This document shows positions 7,315-15,667 of a DNA stretch of 64,000 bases, in pieces. Below the pieces are notes generated by a model. That model did no database searches. It had not been told where the DNA came from and saw nothing but the letters and a program-made list of their open reading frames with translations. The DNA comes from CAVRTM01 sp963696105 (GTDB lineage Bacteria; Actinomycetota; Actinomycetes; Actinomycetales; Dermatophilaceae). The stretch lies in the NCBI GenBank assembly GCA_963696105.1, contig CAVOIP010000005.1, positions 868,001 through 932,000 of the forward strand, given 5' to 3'. Both the position numbers and the translations under genes were made by a program. Within the stretch, counting starts at the first letter, position 1; every line of letters starts with the position of its first letter.

Positions 7315-8055
7315 ATGACGCAGCAGACCGCACAGACCTCCGGCCCGGACCTGCGACGCCTGGACGGCTCGCCGGTCCGCGTCCTCGTCGTCGACGACGA
7401 GGAGAACCTCACCGAGCTTCTTCGCATGGCCCTTCGCTACGAGGGCTGGGACGTCCGGTCGGCCGGCACCGGCATGGCCGCCGTCCGGGCCGCCAGGGAC
7501 TTCCAGCCGGACGCGGTCGCGCTCGACATGATGCTCCCGGACTTCGACGGGATGGAGGTGCTGCGCCGGATGCGGGCCGACAACCCGAACGTCCCCGTGC
7601 TGTTCCTCACCGCCCGCGACGCGGTGGAGGACCGGGTCGCCGGGCTCACCGCTGGTGGCGACGACTACGTGACCAAGCCGTTCAGCCTCGAAGAGGTCGT
7701 GGCGCGACTGCGGGCGCTCATGCGGCGCACCGCGATCATGAACGAGGGCAGCGACTCCGTCCTCGTCGTCGGCGACCTGACCCTGGATGAGGACAGCCAC
7801 GAGGTCACCCGCGGCGGACAGCAGATCGCCCTGACCGCAACGGAGTTCGAGCTCCTGCGCTACCTGATGCGCAACCCCAAGCGGGTGCTGTCCAAGGCGC
7901 AGATCCTCGACCGCGTCTGGAACTACGACTTCGGCGGCCAGGCCAACGTCGTCGAGCTCTACATCTCCTACCTGCGCAAGAAGATCGACGCCGGGCGGCA
8001 GCCGATGATCCACACCATGCGTGGTGTCGGCTACGTGTTGAAGCCCACCACCTGA
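7315..8055 (+). CDS. OmpR/PhoB-family response regulator
   Basis: DNA-binding regulator of a two-component system, 246 residues. The receiver domain (about residues 20-135) has the acidic pair in VVDDEEN, the phosphoacceptor Asp in ALDMMLPDFDG, Thr in FLTARD and Lys in YVTKPFS. The winged-helix domain (about residues 150-245) has ALTATEFELLRYLM and the C-terminal HTMRGVGYVLKP. Start chosen at ATG 7315 (MTQQTAQ) because the upstream in-frame extension is not conserved-looking. The histidine kinase begins one base after its stop, so the pair is cotranscribed. Target genes are not known; the linked glycosyltransferases and collagen-like protein suggest an envelope role. Confidence 0.92.
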   Translation: MTQQTAQTSGPDLRRLDGSPVRVLVVDDEENLTELLRMALRYEGWDVRSAGTGMAAVRAARDFQPDAVALDMMLPDFDGMEVLRRMRADNPNVPVLFLTARDAVEDRVAGLTAGGDDYVTKPFSLEEVVARLRALMRRTAIMNEGSDSVLVVGDLTLDEDSHEVTRGGQQIALTATEFELLRYLMRNPKRVLSKAQILDRVWNYDFGGQANVVELYISYLRKKIDAGRQPMIHTMRGVGYVLKPTT

Positions 8056-8056
8056 C

Positions 8057-9547
8057 ATGCGCCGTCCCACGTCGTCGGGGAACCGGCTGCGTCACCCCTC
8101 CACGTGGACGCTCCGCAGCAAGCTCGTCGCCTCCACCGTCGCGCTGTTCATCGCGATCACCCTCGCCACCGGGGTCACCACGATCCTGGCGCTCAACACG
8201 TTCCTCACCAGCCAGCTGGACGCGCAGGTCACGGCCTCCGCGGGCCGAGCCGCCGGTGGGGACGACCACCGGGGTCTGCGGCTGGACGGCGCCACCCGCA
8301 CCCCGCGACCCGACGGCCCTCCCCCCGGGTTGGGCGGCGGCTTCCTGCTCCTGGAGGTGACCGATGGCACGGCCACCACGCGGAACGCGGCGCGCACCCC
8401 CTCGGGCCAGGACGCCTCGCTGACACCGGCCCAGGTGGGCACCGTCCTGCGCGCCGGCGTCGGGCAGCAGCCGAAGACGGTGGACCTGGGCGACGAGCTG
8501 GGCAGCTGGCGGCTGGTCGCCACCCCCTCCCGCACGGACCCGGGCGCCACCGTCGTGAGCGGGCTGCCGATGGGACCGCAGCACGACACGGTCGAGCGGC
8601 TCGCGCTCATCGTCGCCGTCGTCACCGGGTTCGGGCTGCTCCTGGTCGCCGCCGGTGCCGCCTGGCTGGCCCGCAGCACGCTGCGGCCACTACGGCGCGT
8701 CGCGGCCACCGCCACCCGGGTGTCACACCTGCCGCTGGACAGCGGCGCCGTCGCCCTGGCCGAGCGGGTCCCCGCGGCCGACACCGACCCCCGCACCGAG
8801 GTGGGGCAGGTGGGGTCGGCCCTCAACGAGCTGCTGGACCACGTCGACGCCGCGCTGACGGCGCGGCACGAGAGCGAGATGAGGGTCCGGCAGTTCGTCG
8901 CCGACGCCAGCCACGAGCTGCGGACTCCCCTCGCGTCCATCCGCGGGTACGCCGAGCTGTCCCGCCGCGAGCGCGAGCCCGTGCCACCGTCGGTGCGGCA
9001 CGCGCTCGGCCGGGTCGAGTCCGAGGCGACCCGGATGGCCGTCCTGGTCGACGACCTGCTCCTGCTCGCGCGCCTGGACGCCGGCCGGCCCCTGGACAAG
9101 GAGCAGGTGGACGTCACGCGGATCGTCGTGGACGCCGTCAGCGACGCCCACGCGGCCGGACCGGACCACATCTGGCAGCTGGACGTGCCTGACGAGTCCG
9201 CCTACGTCTGCGGCGACCCGGCGCGCCTGCACCAGGTGGTGGCCAACCTGCTGGCCAACGCCCGCACCCACACGCCCGCCGGCACCACCGTCAGCGCGCG
9301 CGTCCAGCACGTCGACGGCGAGGTGCGCCTCAGCGTCGACGACAACGGCCCCGGCATCCCGGAGACGTTGCAGCCCAACGTCTTTGCCCGCTTCACGCGA
9401 GGAGACAGCTCACGCTCACGCGCCGCGGGCAGCACCGGCCTGGGCCTGAGCATCGTGCAGGCGGTCACCCAGGCCCACGGCGGCCGGGTCCACCTCGCCA
9501 GCACGCCGGGCTCGACGTCGTTCCAGGTCGCGCTGCCGGCGGCCTGA
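8057..9547 (+). CDS. Sensor histidine kinase (HAMP-HisKA-HATPase)
   Basis: Partner of the preceding regulator, 496 residues. Transmembrane helices at about residues 25-50 and 180-202 enclose a periplasmic sensor region; then come HAMP, the H box FVADASHELRTPLASIRGY (about residue 285), the N box NLLANARTHTP, the G1 box DDNGPGIP and the G2 box GSTGLGLSIV. It autophosphorylates on the H-box His and passes the phosphate to the regulator. The sensor part is Gly/Pro/Arg-rich with no known ligand domain. Layout resembles actinobacterial TrcS-like kinases, but the orthologue cannot be fixed from sequence alone. Confidence 0.92.
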   Translation: MRRPTSSGNRLRHPSTWTLRSKLVASTVALFIAITLATGVTTILALNTFLTSQLDAQVTASAGRAAGGDDHRGLRLDGATRTPRPDGPPPGLGGGFLLLEVTDGTATTRNAARTPSGQDASLTPAQVGTVLRAGVGQQPKTVDLGDELGSWRLVATPSRTDPGATVVSGLPMGPQHDTVERLALIVAVVTGFGLLLVAAGAAWLARSTLRPLRRVAATATRVSHLPLDSGAVALAERVPAADTDPRTEVGQVGSALNELLDHVDAALTARHESEMRVRQFVADASHELRTPLASIRGYAELSRREREPVPPSVRHALGRVESEATRMAVLVDDLLLLARLDAGRPLDKEQVDVTRIVVDAVSDAHAAGPDHIWQLDVPDESAYVCGDPARLHQVVANLLANARTHTPAGTTVSARVQHVDGEVRLSVDDNGPGIPETLQPNVFARFTRGDSSRSRAAGSTGLGLSIVQAVTQAHGGRVHLASTPGSTSFQVALPAA

Positions 9548-9560
9548 GGGTCCACCCGGC

Positions 9561-9614
9561 CGTCGGGCGCCCGCGGGGCCACCGAACCGTCGGGCGCCCG
9601 CGAGGCCACCGAAC
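9561..9614. repeat. Two tandem copies of a 27-bp unit
   Basis: Units at 9561-9587 and 9588-9614 differ at one visible base. They lie between the convergent kinase and aminopeptidase genes, and each holds a GGGCGCCC palindrome. They may help terminate both transcripts. Confidence 0.6.
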
Positions 9615-9644
9615 GGCCGACGACGCGGTCGCCCACGGCAGGGG

Positions 9645-10934
9645 TCAGCCAGCCGGGGTGAGGAACGCGGCCAGCGAGGCGACGTACATGCCGGGGTCCT
9701 GCGCGCCGCAGAGCTCCCGCGCGGAGTGCATCGCCAGCTGCGGCGCCCCCACGTCCACCGTGGTCACACCGAGACCGCCAGCGGTGATGGGGCCGACGGT
9801 CGAGCCGCAGGGCAGGTCGGCGCGGTGCTCGTACCGCTGCAGCGGCACGCCCGCCTGCTCGCACGCCAGCGCGAAGGCCGCGGCCCCGGGGGCGTCGGTG
9901 GCGTAGCGCAGGTTCGGGTGCACCTTCAGCACCGGTCCGCCGTTCACGGCGATCTGGTGCTGCGGCTCATGCTTCTCGACGTAGTTGGGGTGCGTGGCGT
10001 GGGCCATGTCACCGGAGGCGACGACCGAGCCTGCGAGCGCACGGTGCAGGTCCTCGCGGGCCCCACCTGCCGCCAGCACGATCCGCTCGAGCACCGTCTC
10101 CAGCAGCGGTGACGCCGCGCCGCGGTCGGAGACGCTGCCGACCTCCTCGTGGTCGAAGAGCGCAAGGACGCGGACGGTGCCGGACGGCTCGGCCACCTCC
10201 TGCAGCAGCGCCGTGGTCCCGGCGAAGCAGGTGACCTGGTTGTCCATGCGGGGCGCGCTGACCAGGTCGCCGCCCCGCCCCACCACCCGGCTCGGCATGA
10301 GGTCGTGGGTCATCAGCTCCCAGCCGAGCACGTCGTCAGCCTCGACCCCGAGCTCGGCGGCGAGGAAACCGGCGAACGGCTCCGGGCTCGTCCCCACGCC
10401 CCAGACGGCGGCCAGATGCTGCTGCGGGTTCAGCTTGAGCCCGGTCGTCCCGACCTCACGGTCGAGGTGGATCGCCAGCTGCGGGACCCGCAGCACCGGT
10501 CGGTCCACGAGCACGAGGTGCGAGCGCGTGCCGCCGTCGGCGCGGACCGTGACGCGGCCGGAGAGGCCCAGGTCGCGGTCGAGCCAGGAGTTGGTCAGCA
10601 CCCCGCCGTACGGCTCCAGGCCGACCAGCTGCCAGCCCGCACGGCAGAGGTCGGGGTGCTGCTTGACCCGCAGGTTGGGGCTGTCGGTGTGCCCGCCGAC
10701 GATGCGGAACGGCGCAGCGACCCCCTCGGCGCCCTCGGTGCTCCACGCCACCAGCGACCCGCCCCGGATGACGTAGTAGCGCCCCTGGGCCGCCGGCCAG
10801 GCGTCCACCTCACGCAGCCTCCGGAACCCTCCGGCCTCGAGCCGGGACGCGACCGTCTCTGTCACGTGGAACGGTGAAGGGGAGGCGTCGATGAACGAGC
10901 AGAGATCTGCGGCAACGTGGTTGGGCTGGCTCAT
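9645..10934 (-). CDS. apeB: M18-family metalloaminopeptidase
   Basis: Cytosolic zinc aminopeptidase that removes N-terminal residues (typically acidic or neutral) from peptides. 429 residues, normal for M18. Metal and catalytic motifs are visible: VGGHTDSPNLR (His ligand, near residue 81), FDHEEVGS (catalytic Glu pair), ADLPCGSTVGPIT and AMHSARELCG (C-terminal His). The gene stands alone, convergent to the kinase. On the minus strand TAGCAT lies nine bases before the ATG at 10934, so the message may be leaderless. Confidence 0.93.
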   Translation of the reverse strand: MSQPNHVAADLCSFIDASPSPFHVTETVASRLEAGGFRRLREVDAWPAAQGRYYVIRGGSLVAWSTEGAEGVAAPFRIVGGHTDSPNLRVKQHPDLCRAGWQLVGLEPYGGVLTNSWLDRDLGLSGRVTVRADGGTRSHLVLVDRPVLRVPQLAIHLDREVGTTGLKLNPQQHLAAVWGVGTSPEPFAGFLAAELGVEADDVLGWELMTHDLMPSRVVGRGGDLVSAPRMDNQVTCFAGTTALLQEVAEPSGTVRVLALFDHEEVGSVSDRGAASPLLETVLERIVLAAGGAREDLHRALAGSVVASGDMAHATHPNYVEKHEPQHQIAVNGGPVLKVHPNLRYATDAPGAAAFALACEQAGVPLQRYEHRADLPCGSTVGPITAGGLGVTTVDVGAPQLAMHSARELCGAQDPGMYVASLAAFLTPAG

Positions 10935-11021
10935 GGTGCGGCCATGCTAGACGGTGAGGGTCATGCGCTGACCTCAGCCGGGCCACAGCGCGCGCACAGT
11001 GCCCCGCACCACTGTCGAGCC

Positions 11022-13139
11022 ATGGACACCATGGCCCTCTTCCCGCCCGCCTCCGCGACGGCGCCACCCACACCGACGACCACGACACCGCTGGCCACCG
11101 CCCCGGCCCTCGGTGGACCGGGCCGGCTCGCGCGACTGTGGCGGGGACCGGAGGCGGACCCCTCCTGGGCGCGGCCCGGCCTGGTGGGCCTGCTCGCTGC
11201 CACCGCGGTGCTGCTCTTCTGGGGGCTCACCGCCAGCGGCTGGTCCAATGCGTTCTACTCGGCCGCGGTCCAGGCGGGCAGCGCCAGCTGGAAGGCGTTC
11301 TTCTTCGGCTCCTCCGACGCGGCGAACTCGATCACCGTCGACAAGCCACCGGCATCGCTCTGGGTCATGGCCCTGTCGGTGCGGGCCCTCGGCCTCAGCT
11401 CGTTCAGCATCCTCATGCCCGAGGTGCTCATGGGCGTCGCCTCCGTGGCGGTGCTGCACGCCACCGTCAAGCGCCAGTTCGGAGCGGCCGCAGGGCTGCT
11501 CGCCGGCGCCGTGCTCGCGCTGACCCCGGTGGCGGTGATGATGTTCCGCTTCAACAACCCTGACGCGCTGCTGGTGCTGCTGATGGCCCTCGGCGCCTAC
11601 GCCACCATGCGCGCGGTCGAGCAGGCCAACCCGAGGTGGTTGATCTGGGTCGGCGTCTTCATCGGCTTCGGTTTCCTCACCAAGATGCTGCAGGCGCTGG
11701 TGGTCGTGCCGGCGTTCGCCCTGGCCTACCTCGTTGCGGCGCCGACACCGCTGCGCCGGCGCATTCTGCACCTGCTCGCGGCCGGTGCCGCGATGATCGT
11801 GTCGGCCGGCTGGTGGATCGCCATCGTGGAGCTCGTCCCGGCCTCGGCCCGCCCCTACATCGGCGGATCGCAGACCAACTCGATCCTCGAGCTCACCCTC
11901 GGCTACAACGGGCTGGGCCGGCTCACCGGCAACGAGGTCGGGTCCGTCGGCGGTGGCGGTGGCGGTGGTGCCGCCGGAGCGTCCGGCGGCATGTGGGGAG
12001 CCACGGGGCTGACCCGGATGTTCAGCGCCGAGGTCGGCGGCCAGATCTCGTGGCTTCTCCCGAGCGCGCTCATCCTGCTCGTCGTGGGTCTGTGGGCCCG
12101 CGGCCGGACGCCGCGCACCGACGCCCGCCGCGCGGCGTACATCGTCTGGGGTGGTTGGCTCCTCATCACCGGCCTCACCTTCAGCCTCATGGCCGGGATC
12201 TTCCACGCCTACTACACGATCGCGCTCGCCCCGGCGATCGGCGCGCTCGTCGGCATGGGCGGCAAGGAGGCGTGGGAACGCCGGCACGGGTCCTTCGGGT
12301 CGGTCGCCCTGGCCGTGGCCACGGCAGCGGCAGCCGTGTGGTCCTTCCTGCTCCTCTCGCGGACCCCCGACTGGTTCCCGTGGCTGCGGTTCGGCGTGCT
12401 GATCCTCGGCATGGCCGCGGCCTTCCTGTTCCTCGTCGTCGTGCGGCTGCACCGCCGGGCGGTCCCGCTCGTCCTCGCCGGCGCCCTCGTGGCCGGCCTG
12501 ACCGGTCCTGCGGCGTACACGCTGTCCACCGTCTCGACCCCGCACACCGGCTCCATCCCCACCGCCGGCCCCTCCGGCCAGGGCGGGATGGGCGGCCCCG
12601 GCGGCTTCCGCGCCGCGGGCCGGGCCGGCTTCGGTGGCGGCCCGGCCGGCACGGCACCCGGCGGCACCGCACCCGGCGCCACCGCACCCGGCGCCACCGC
12701 ATCCCGCGGTGGTGGCGGCGTGGGCGGGCTGCTCGACGCGAGCACGCCGAGCACCGAGGTGGTCGCCGCGCTGAGCGCCGACGCCGGCCGCTACACCTGG
12801 GTGGCCGCAGCGATCGGCTCGCAGAACGCCGCGGGCCTGCAGCTCGCGACCGAGCTGCCGGTCATGGCCATCGGCGGCTTCAACGGCAGCGACCCCTCCC
12901 CGACGCTGGCGCAGTTCCAGGCGCTGGTGAGGGCCGGCCGGATCCACTACTTCGCCGCCGGCAACGGTCGCGGCGGGCCGGGCGGCCGGGGCGGACCGGG
13001 CGGAGGCGCCGGCGGCTCCAGCGCCATCACCAGCTGGGTCACGGCCAGCTACCGCGCGGTGACGATCGGGGGCTCGACGTTCTACGACCTGACCCAGCCG
13101 ACATCGGCGACGGGCGCGGCGACGGCGACCCAGTCATGA
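11022..13139 (+). CDS. GT39/ArnT-like membrane glycosyltransferase
   Basis: A 705-residue polytopic membrane protein of the dolichyl-phosphate-mannose/ArnT glycosyltransferase superfamily (GT-C fold), expected to move a sugar from a polyprenyl phosphate to an envelope acceptor on the outer face. About a dozen hydrophobic helices span residues 50-520; the first outer loop carries SITVDKPPASLWVMAL, typical of these enzymes. The C-terminal 180 residues are soluble and Gly-rich, with 15-bp DNA repeats encoding GTAPG units (12649-12705) and a conserved-looking module (LSADAGRYTWVAAAIGSQNA, PVMAIGGFNGSDPSP). Start ATG 11022 is the first plausible one; ATG 11031 is the alternative. Its stop overlaps the next gene (ATGA), so the two are coupled and its donor is probably made by the GT2 partner. 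Confidence 0.85.
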   Translation: MDTMALFPPASATAPPTPTTTTPLATAPALGGPGRLARLWRGPEADPSWARPGLVGLLAATAVLLFWGLTASGWSNAFYSAAVQAGSASWKAFFFGSSDAANSITVDKPPASLWVMALSVRALGLSSFSILMPEVLMGVASVAVLHATVKRQFGAAAGLLAGAVLALTPVAVMMFRFNNPDALLVLLMALGAYATMRAVEQANPRWLIWVGVFIGFGFLTKMLQALVVVPAFALAYLVAAPTPLRRRILHLLAAGAAMIVSAGWWIAIVELVPASARPYIGGSQTNSILELTLGYNGLGRLTGNEVGSVGGGGGGGAAGASGGMWGATGLTRMFSAEVGGQISWLLPSALILLVVGLWARGRTPRTDARRAAYIVWGGWLLITGLTFSLMAGIFHAYYTIALAPAIGALVGMGGKEAWERRHGSFGSVALAVATAAAAVWSFLLLSRTPDWFPWLRFGVLILGMAAAFLFLVVVRLHRRAVPLVLAGALVAGLTGPAAYTLSTVSTPHTGSIPTAGPSGQGGMGGPGGFRAAGRAGFGGGPAGTAPGGTAPGATAPGATASRGGGGVGGLLDASTPSTEVVAALSADAGRYTWVAAAIGSQNAAGLQLATELPVMAIGGFNGSDPSPTLAQFQALVRAGRIHYFAAGNGRGGPGGRGGPGGGAGGSSAITSWVTASYRAVTIGGSTFYDLTQPTSATGAATATQS

Positions 13140-14392
13140 CCACCCCGCCGGTCCTGGACGTGGTTGTCCCCGTCCACAACGAGCAGGCGGCGCTGGGCGC
13201 CAGCGTCCGGCGGCTGAGCGCCCACCTGCAGCTGACGTTCCCGTACCCCTTCCGCATCACGGTGGCGGACAACGCCAGCACCGACAGCACCTGGGCGGTC
13301 GCCAGCCACCTGGTCGAGCAGCTGCCCGAGGTGCGCGCCGTCCACCTCGACGAGAAGGGCCGCGGCCGCGCCCTCAAGGCCGTCTGGTCGAGCTCGCAGG
13401 CGCCGATCCTCGCCTACATGGACGTCGACCTCTCGACCGACCTCGACGCCCTGTGGCCCCTGGTGGCGCCGCTGATGTCGGGGCACTCAGACCTGGCGAT
13501 CGGCAGCCGGCTGGCGCACGGCTCCCGGGTCGTCCGCGGCCCGCGTCGTGAGCTGATCAGCCGGGCGTACAACGTCCTCCTGCGCCGCAGCCTGGGGGCC
13601 CGGTTCACCGACGCCCAGTGCGGCTTCAAGGCCATCCGTGCGGACGTCGCGGCCGAGCTGCTGCCGATGGTGCAGGACCAGGCCTGGTTCTTCGACACCG
13701 AGCTGCTCGTGCTCGCCGAGCGTTGCGGCCTGCGGATCCACGAGGTGCCCGTGGACTGGTACGACGACCCGGACAGCCGGGTCGACGTGCTGCGCACCGC
13801 GATCGACGACCTGCACGGCATCGTGCGGCTTCGGCGCGCCCTCGCCGGTGGACGGCTGCCGCTGGCGGCCGTGCGCGAGCGGATCGGTCGAGACCCCGCC
13901 GGGACGGGGCTGACCGCCCAGGTGTGGCGTTTCGCCGGCGTCGGGCTGGCCAGCACGGCCCTGCACCTGGGTCTGTTCGCCTGGTTGGCGGCCGCACTGC
14001 CGTCCGCGCAGACCGCGAACCTGCTCGCGCTGCTCCTGGCCACCGTGGCCAACACGGCCGCCAACCGGCGCTGGACCTTCGGGGTCCGCGGGCGGCGCGG
14101 CCTCGGTCGCCAGCACCTGCAGGCGCTCACCGTCTTCGGGCTCACCTGGGCGATGAGCAGCATGGCGCTGCTGCTCGTCGACAGCGTCACCGCGAGTCCG
14201 GGCGCGGCACTGCAGACCGCCGCGATCGCTGTCGCCAACCTGGCCGCCACGGTGGTGCGCTTCGTCCTGATGAGGCGGTGGATCTTCAGCAACGACAGGC
14301 CATCCGCTGGCATCGGCACCGCTCCCGGGGCAGCGACGGCGCTGGAGGACGTCGTACGGCGACCGGCCTCGGCGCAACGCCAGAGCGCCTGA
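13136..14392 (+). CDS. GT2 polyprenyl-phosphate glycosyltransferase fused to GtrA domain
   Basis: 418 residues. The N-terminal GT2 domain (about 1-240) resembles dolichyl-phosphate mannose/glucose synthases: VVVPVHNEQAALG, ADNASTDST, the DXD-like MDVDLSTD and QDQAWFFDTELL. The C-terminal part (about 260-385) is a GtrA domain with four transmembrane helices (VWRFAGVGLASTALHLGLF, ANTAANRRWTFG). GT2 enzymes of this kind load a sugar on a polyprenyl phosphate, and GtrA proteins are thought to flip it, so this protein would make and present the donor for the upstream GT39 enzyme. Start ATG overlaps the upstream stop by four bases. Confidence 0.88.
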   Translation: MTTPPVLDVVVPVHNEQAALGASVRRLSAHLQLTFPYPFRITVADNASTDSTWAVASHLVEQLPEVRAVHLDEKGRGRALKAVWSSSQAPILAYMDVDLSTDLDALWPLVAPLMSGHSDLAIGSRLAHGSRVVRGPRRELISRAYNVLLRRSLGARFTDAQCGFKAIRADVAAELLPMVQDQAWFFDTELLVLAERCGLRIHEVPVDWYDDPDSRVDVLRTAIDDLHGIVRLRRALAGGRLPLAAVRERIGRDPAGTGLTAQVWRFAGVGLASTALHLGLFAWLAAALPSAQTANLLALLLATVANTAANRRWTFGVRGRRGLGRQHLQALTVFGLTWAMSSMALLLVDSVTASPGAALQTAAIAVANLAATVVRFVLMRRWIFSNDRPSAGIGTAPGAATALEDVVRRPASAQRQSA

Positions 14393-14397
14393 CGGCC

Positions 14398-14425
14398 GTG
14401 CCGGCGGCCGGAACGCCGCCGGCAC
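14398..14425 (+). terminator. Terminator hairpin after the glycosyltransferase pair
   Basis: Perfect 11-bp stem GTGCCGGCGGC / GCCGCCGGCAC with a 6-nt loop, five bases after the GT2-GtrA stop. Confidence 0.6.
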
Positions 14426-14458
14426 CTCCCTGAGATCCCGGCACCGTACGATGCGCGC

Positions 14459-15535
14459 ATGCGGCACCCGGATGGCGACGATCGCGCGCCCGAGCGGCCA
14501 GCGCGCCGTCCTGTCGGCGGCGCGGGGCCCGGCATGCGGCCGCCCAGCATGGCCGACGTCGCCCGGGTCGCCGGCGTCTCCCACCAGACCGTGTCGCGGG
14601 TCCTGAACGACTTCCCGAACATCCGGCCCGGGACCCGGCAGCGGGTGCTGGAGGCCATCAGCCTGCTCGGCTACCGGCGCAACACGGCCGCACGGACCCT
14701 CGCCACCAACCGCTCCGGCTCCATCGGGGTGATCACCGCGGACATGAGCCACTTCGGACCCGCCAGCACGATGCTCGGCATCGAGGCGGCCTCGCGGGCG
14801 GCCGGGTACAACCTCACCCTCGTCGCCCTGGCCGAGATCACCCCCGACTCGCTGGCCGCGGCGGTCGAGCAGGTGCTCAGCCAGGCGGTGGAGGCCGTCG
14901 TGGTCATCGTGGCCCACCGGGCGGTCCTGCCGCTCACGCAGTCGCTGCACATCGACATCCCCGTCGTGGTGGTGGAGGGCGACCTGTCCGCCCTGCCCCT
15001 GACCGCCGGGGTGGACCAGGTGGAGGGCGCGCGCCTGGCCACCCGCCACCTCCTCGACCTGGGCCACGAGACGGTGGCCCACGTGGCCGGCCCCGAGGAG
15101 TGGCTGGAGGCGCAGGCCCGGCGCGAGGGCTGGCGCTCCGCCCTGCAGGACATGGGCCGCCCCGTGCCCGAGCTGCTGGGCGAGGGCGACTGGACCTCCC
15201 GCAGCGGCTACGAGATCGCCCGCTCGGCGCGATGGGGCGACGACACCACCGCGGTGTTCGTGGCCAACGACCAGATGGCCCTCGGCGTGCTGCGCGCGCT
15301 GGCGGAGTCCGGGCGGCGCGTTCCCGAGGACGTCAGCGTCGTGGGCTTCGACGACCTGCCCGAGGCGGCGTACTTCACCCCTCCCCTCACCACGGTGCGC
15401 CAGGACTTCGTCGAGCTGGGCTCGCGGGCCATCGGGCTGGTCCTGCGCGTGCTCGCCGGCGAGCGGGAGGCCTCGGTGCCCCTGGTCGAGCCGATCCTGG
15501 TGGTCCGCTCCTCCACCGCCCCTCCCGCGCACTGA
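14459..15535 (+). CDS. LacI-family regulator of the arabinose genes
   Basis: 358 residues. The N-terminal helix-turn-helix MADVARVAGVSHQTVSRVLN (from about residue 30) and hinge GYRRNTAARTLATNRSGSIG are standard LacI; a periplasmic-binding-protein-like effector domain follows with VFVANDQMALGVLRAL and VVGFDDLPEAAYFTPPLTTV. It is expected to repress araBDA until L-arabinose or a derivative binds. It lies directly upstream of araB on the same strand, with two LacI-type operators in the gap. ATG 14459 follows TACGAT (14447-14452) by six bases, so it is probably leaderless; an internal ATG at MRPPSMADV would drop the Arg/Pro-rich N-terminal tail. Confidence 0.9.
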   Translation: MRHPDGDDRAPERPARRPVGGAGPGMRPPSMADVARVAGVSHQTVSRVLNDFPNIRPGTRQRVLEAISLLGYRRNTAARTLATNRSGSIGVITADMSHFGPASTMLGIEAASRAAGYNLTLVALAEITPDSLAAAVEQVLSQAVEAVVVIVAHRAVLPLTQSLHIDIPVVVVEGDLSALPLTAGVDQVEGARLATRHLLDLGHETVAHVAGPEEWLEAQARREGWRSALQDMGRPVPELLGEGDWTSRSGYEIARSARWGDDTTAVFVANDQMALGVLRALAESGRRVPEDVSVVGFDDLPEAAYFTPPLTTVRQDFVELGSRAIGLVLRVLAGEREASVPLVEPILVVRSSTAPPAH

Positions 15536-15576
15536 CGGGCGCCCTCACCGGGCCGGTGACAATTTCGCCGAATCCC

Positions 15577-15627
15577 TTGACCCACGGTGTTGTTAGCGCT
15601 CACACTCAACCATTGTTAGCGCTCACA
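15577..15627 (+). promoter_or_regulatory. araB promoter region with twin LacI-type operators
   Basis: The 14-mer TGTTAGCGCTCACA occurs at 15591-15604 and again at 15614-15627, start points 23 bp apart. Each is a near-palindrome with the central CG typical of LacI-family sites. TTGACC at 15577-15582 is a candidate -35; its -10 would fall on the first operator. Binding would block the promoter of araBDA. Confidence 0.75.
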
Positions 15628-15667
15628 CGCCCGGCGAGCGCCCTCGCTGCCACCGGAAGGCTTCCCG

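Noticed and set aside
9548..9644. Tandem 27-bp repeats as a phage or plasmid attachment site
   Set aside because: Only two copies, no tRNA, integrase or gene-content break beside them; more simply a GC-rich terminator duplication.
11636..13135. Long upstream extension of the GT2-GtrA frame inside the GT39 gene
   Set aside because: Out-of-frame reading of the GT39 gene; the GT2 domain begins right after ATG 13136 with VVVPVHNEQ.
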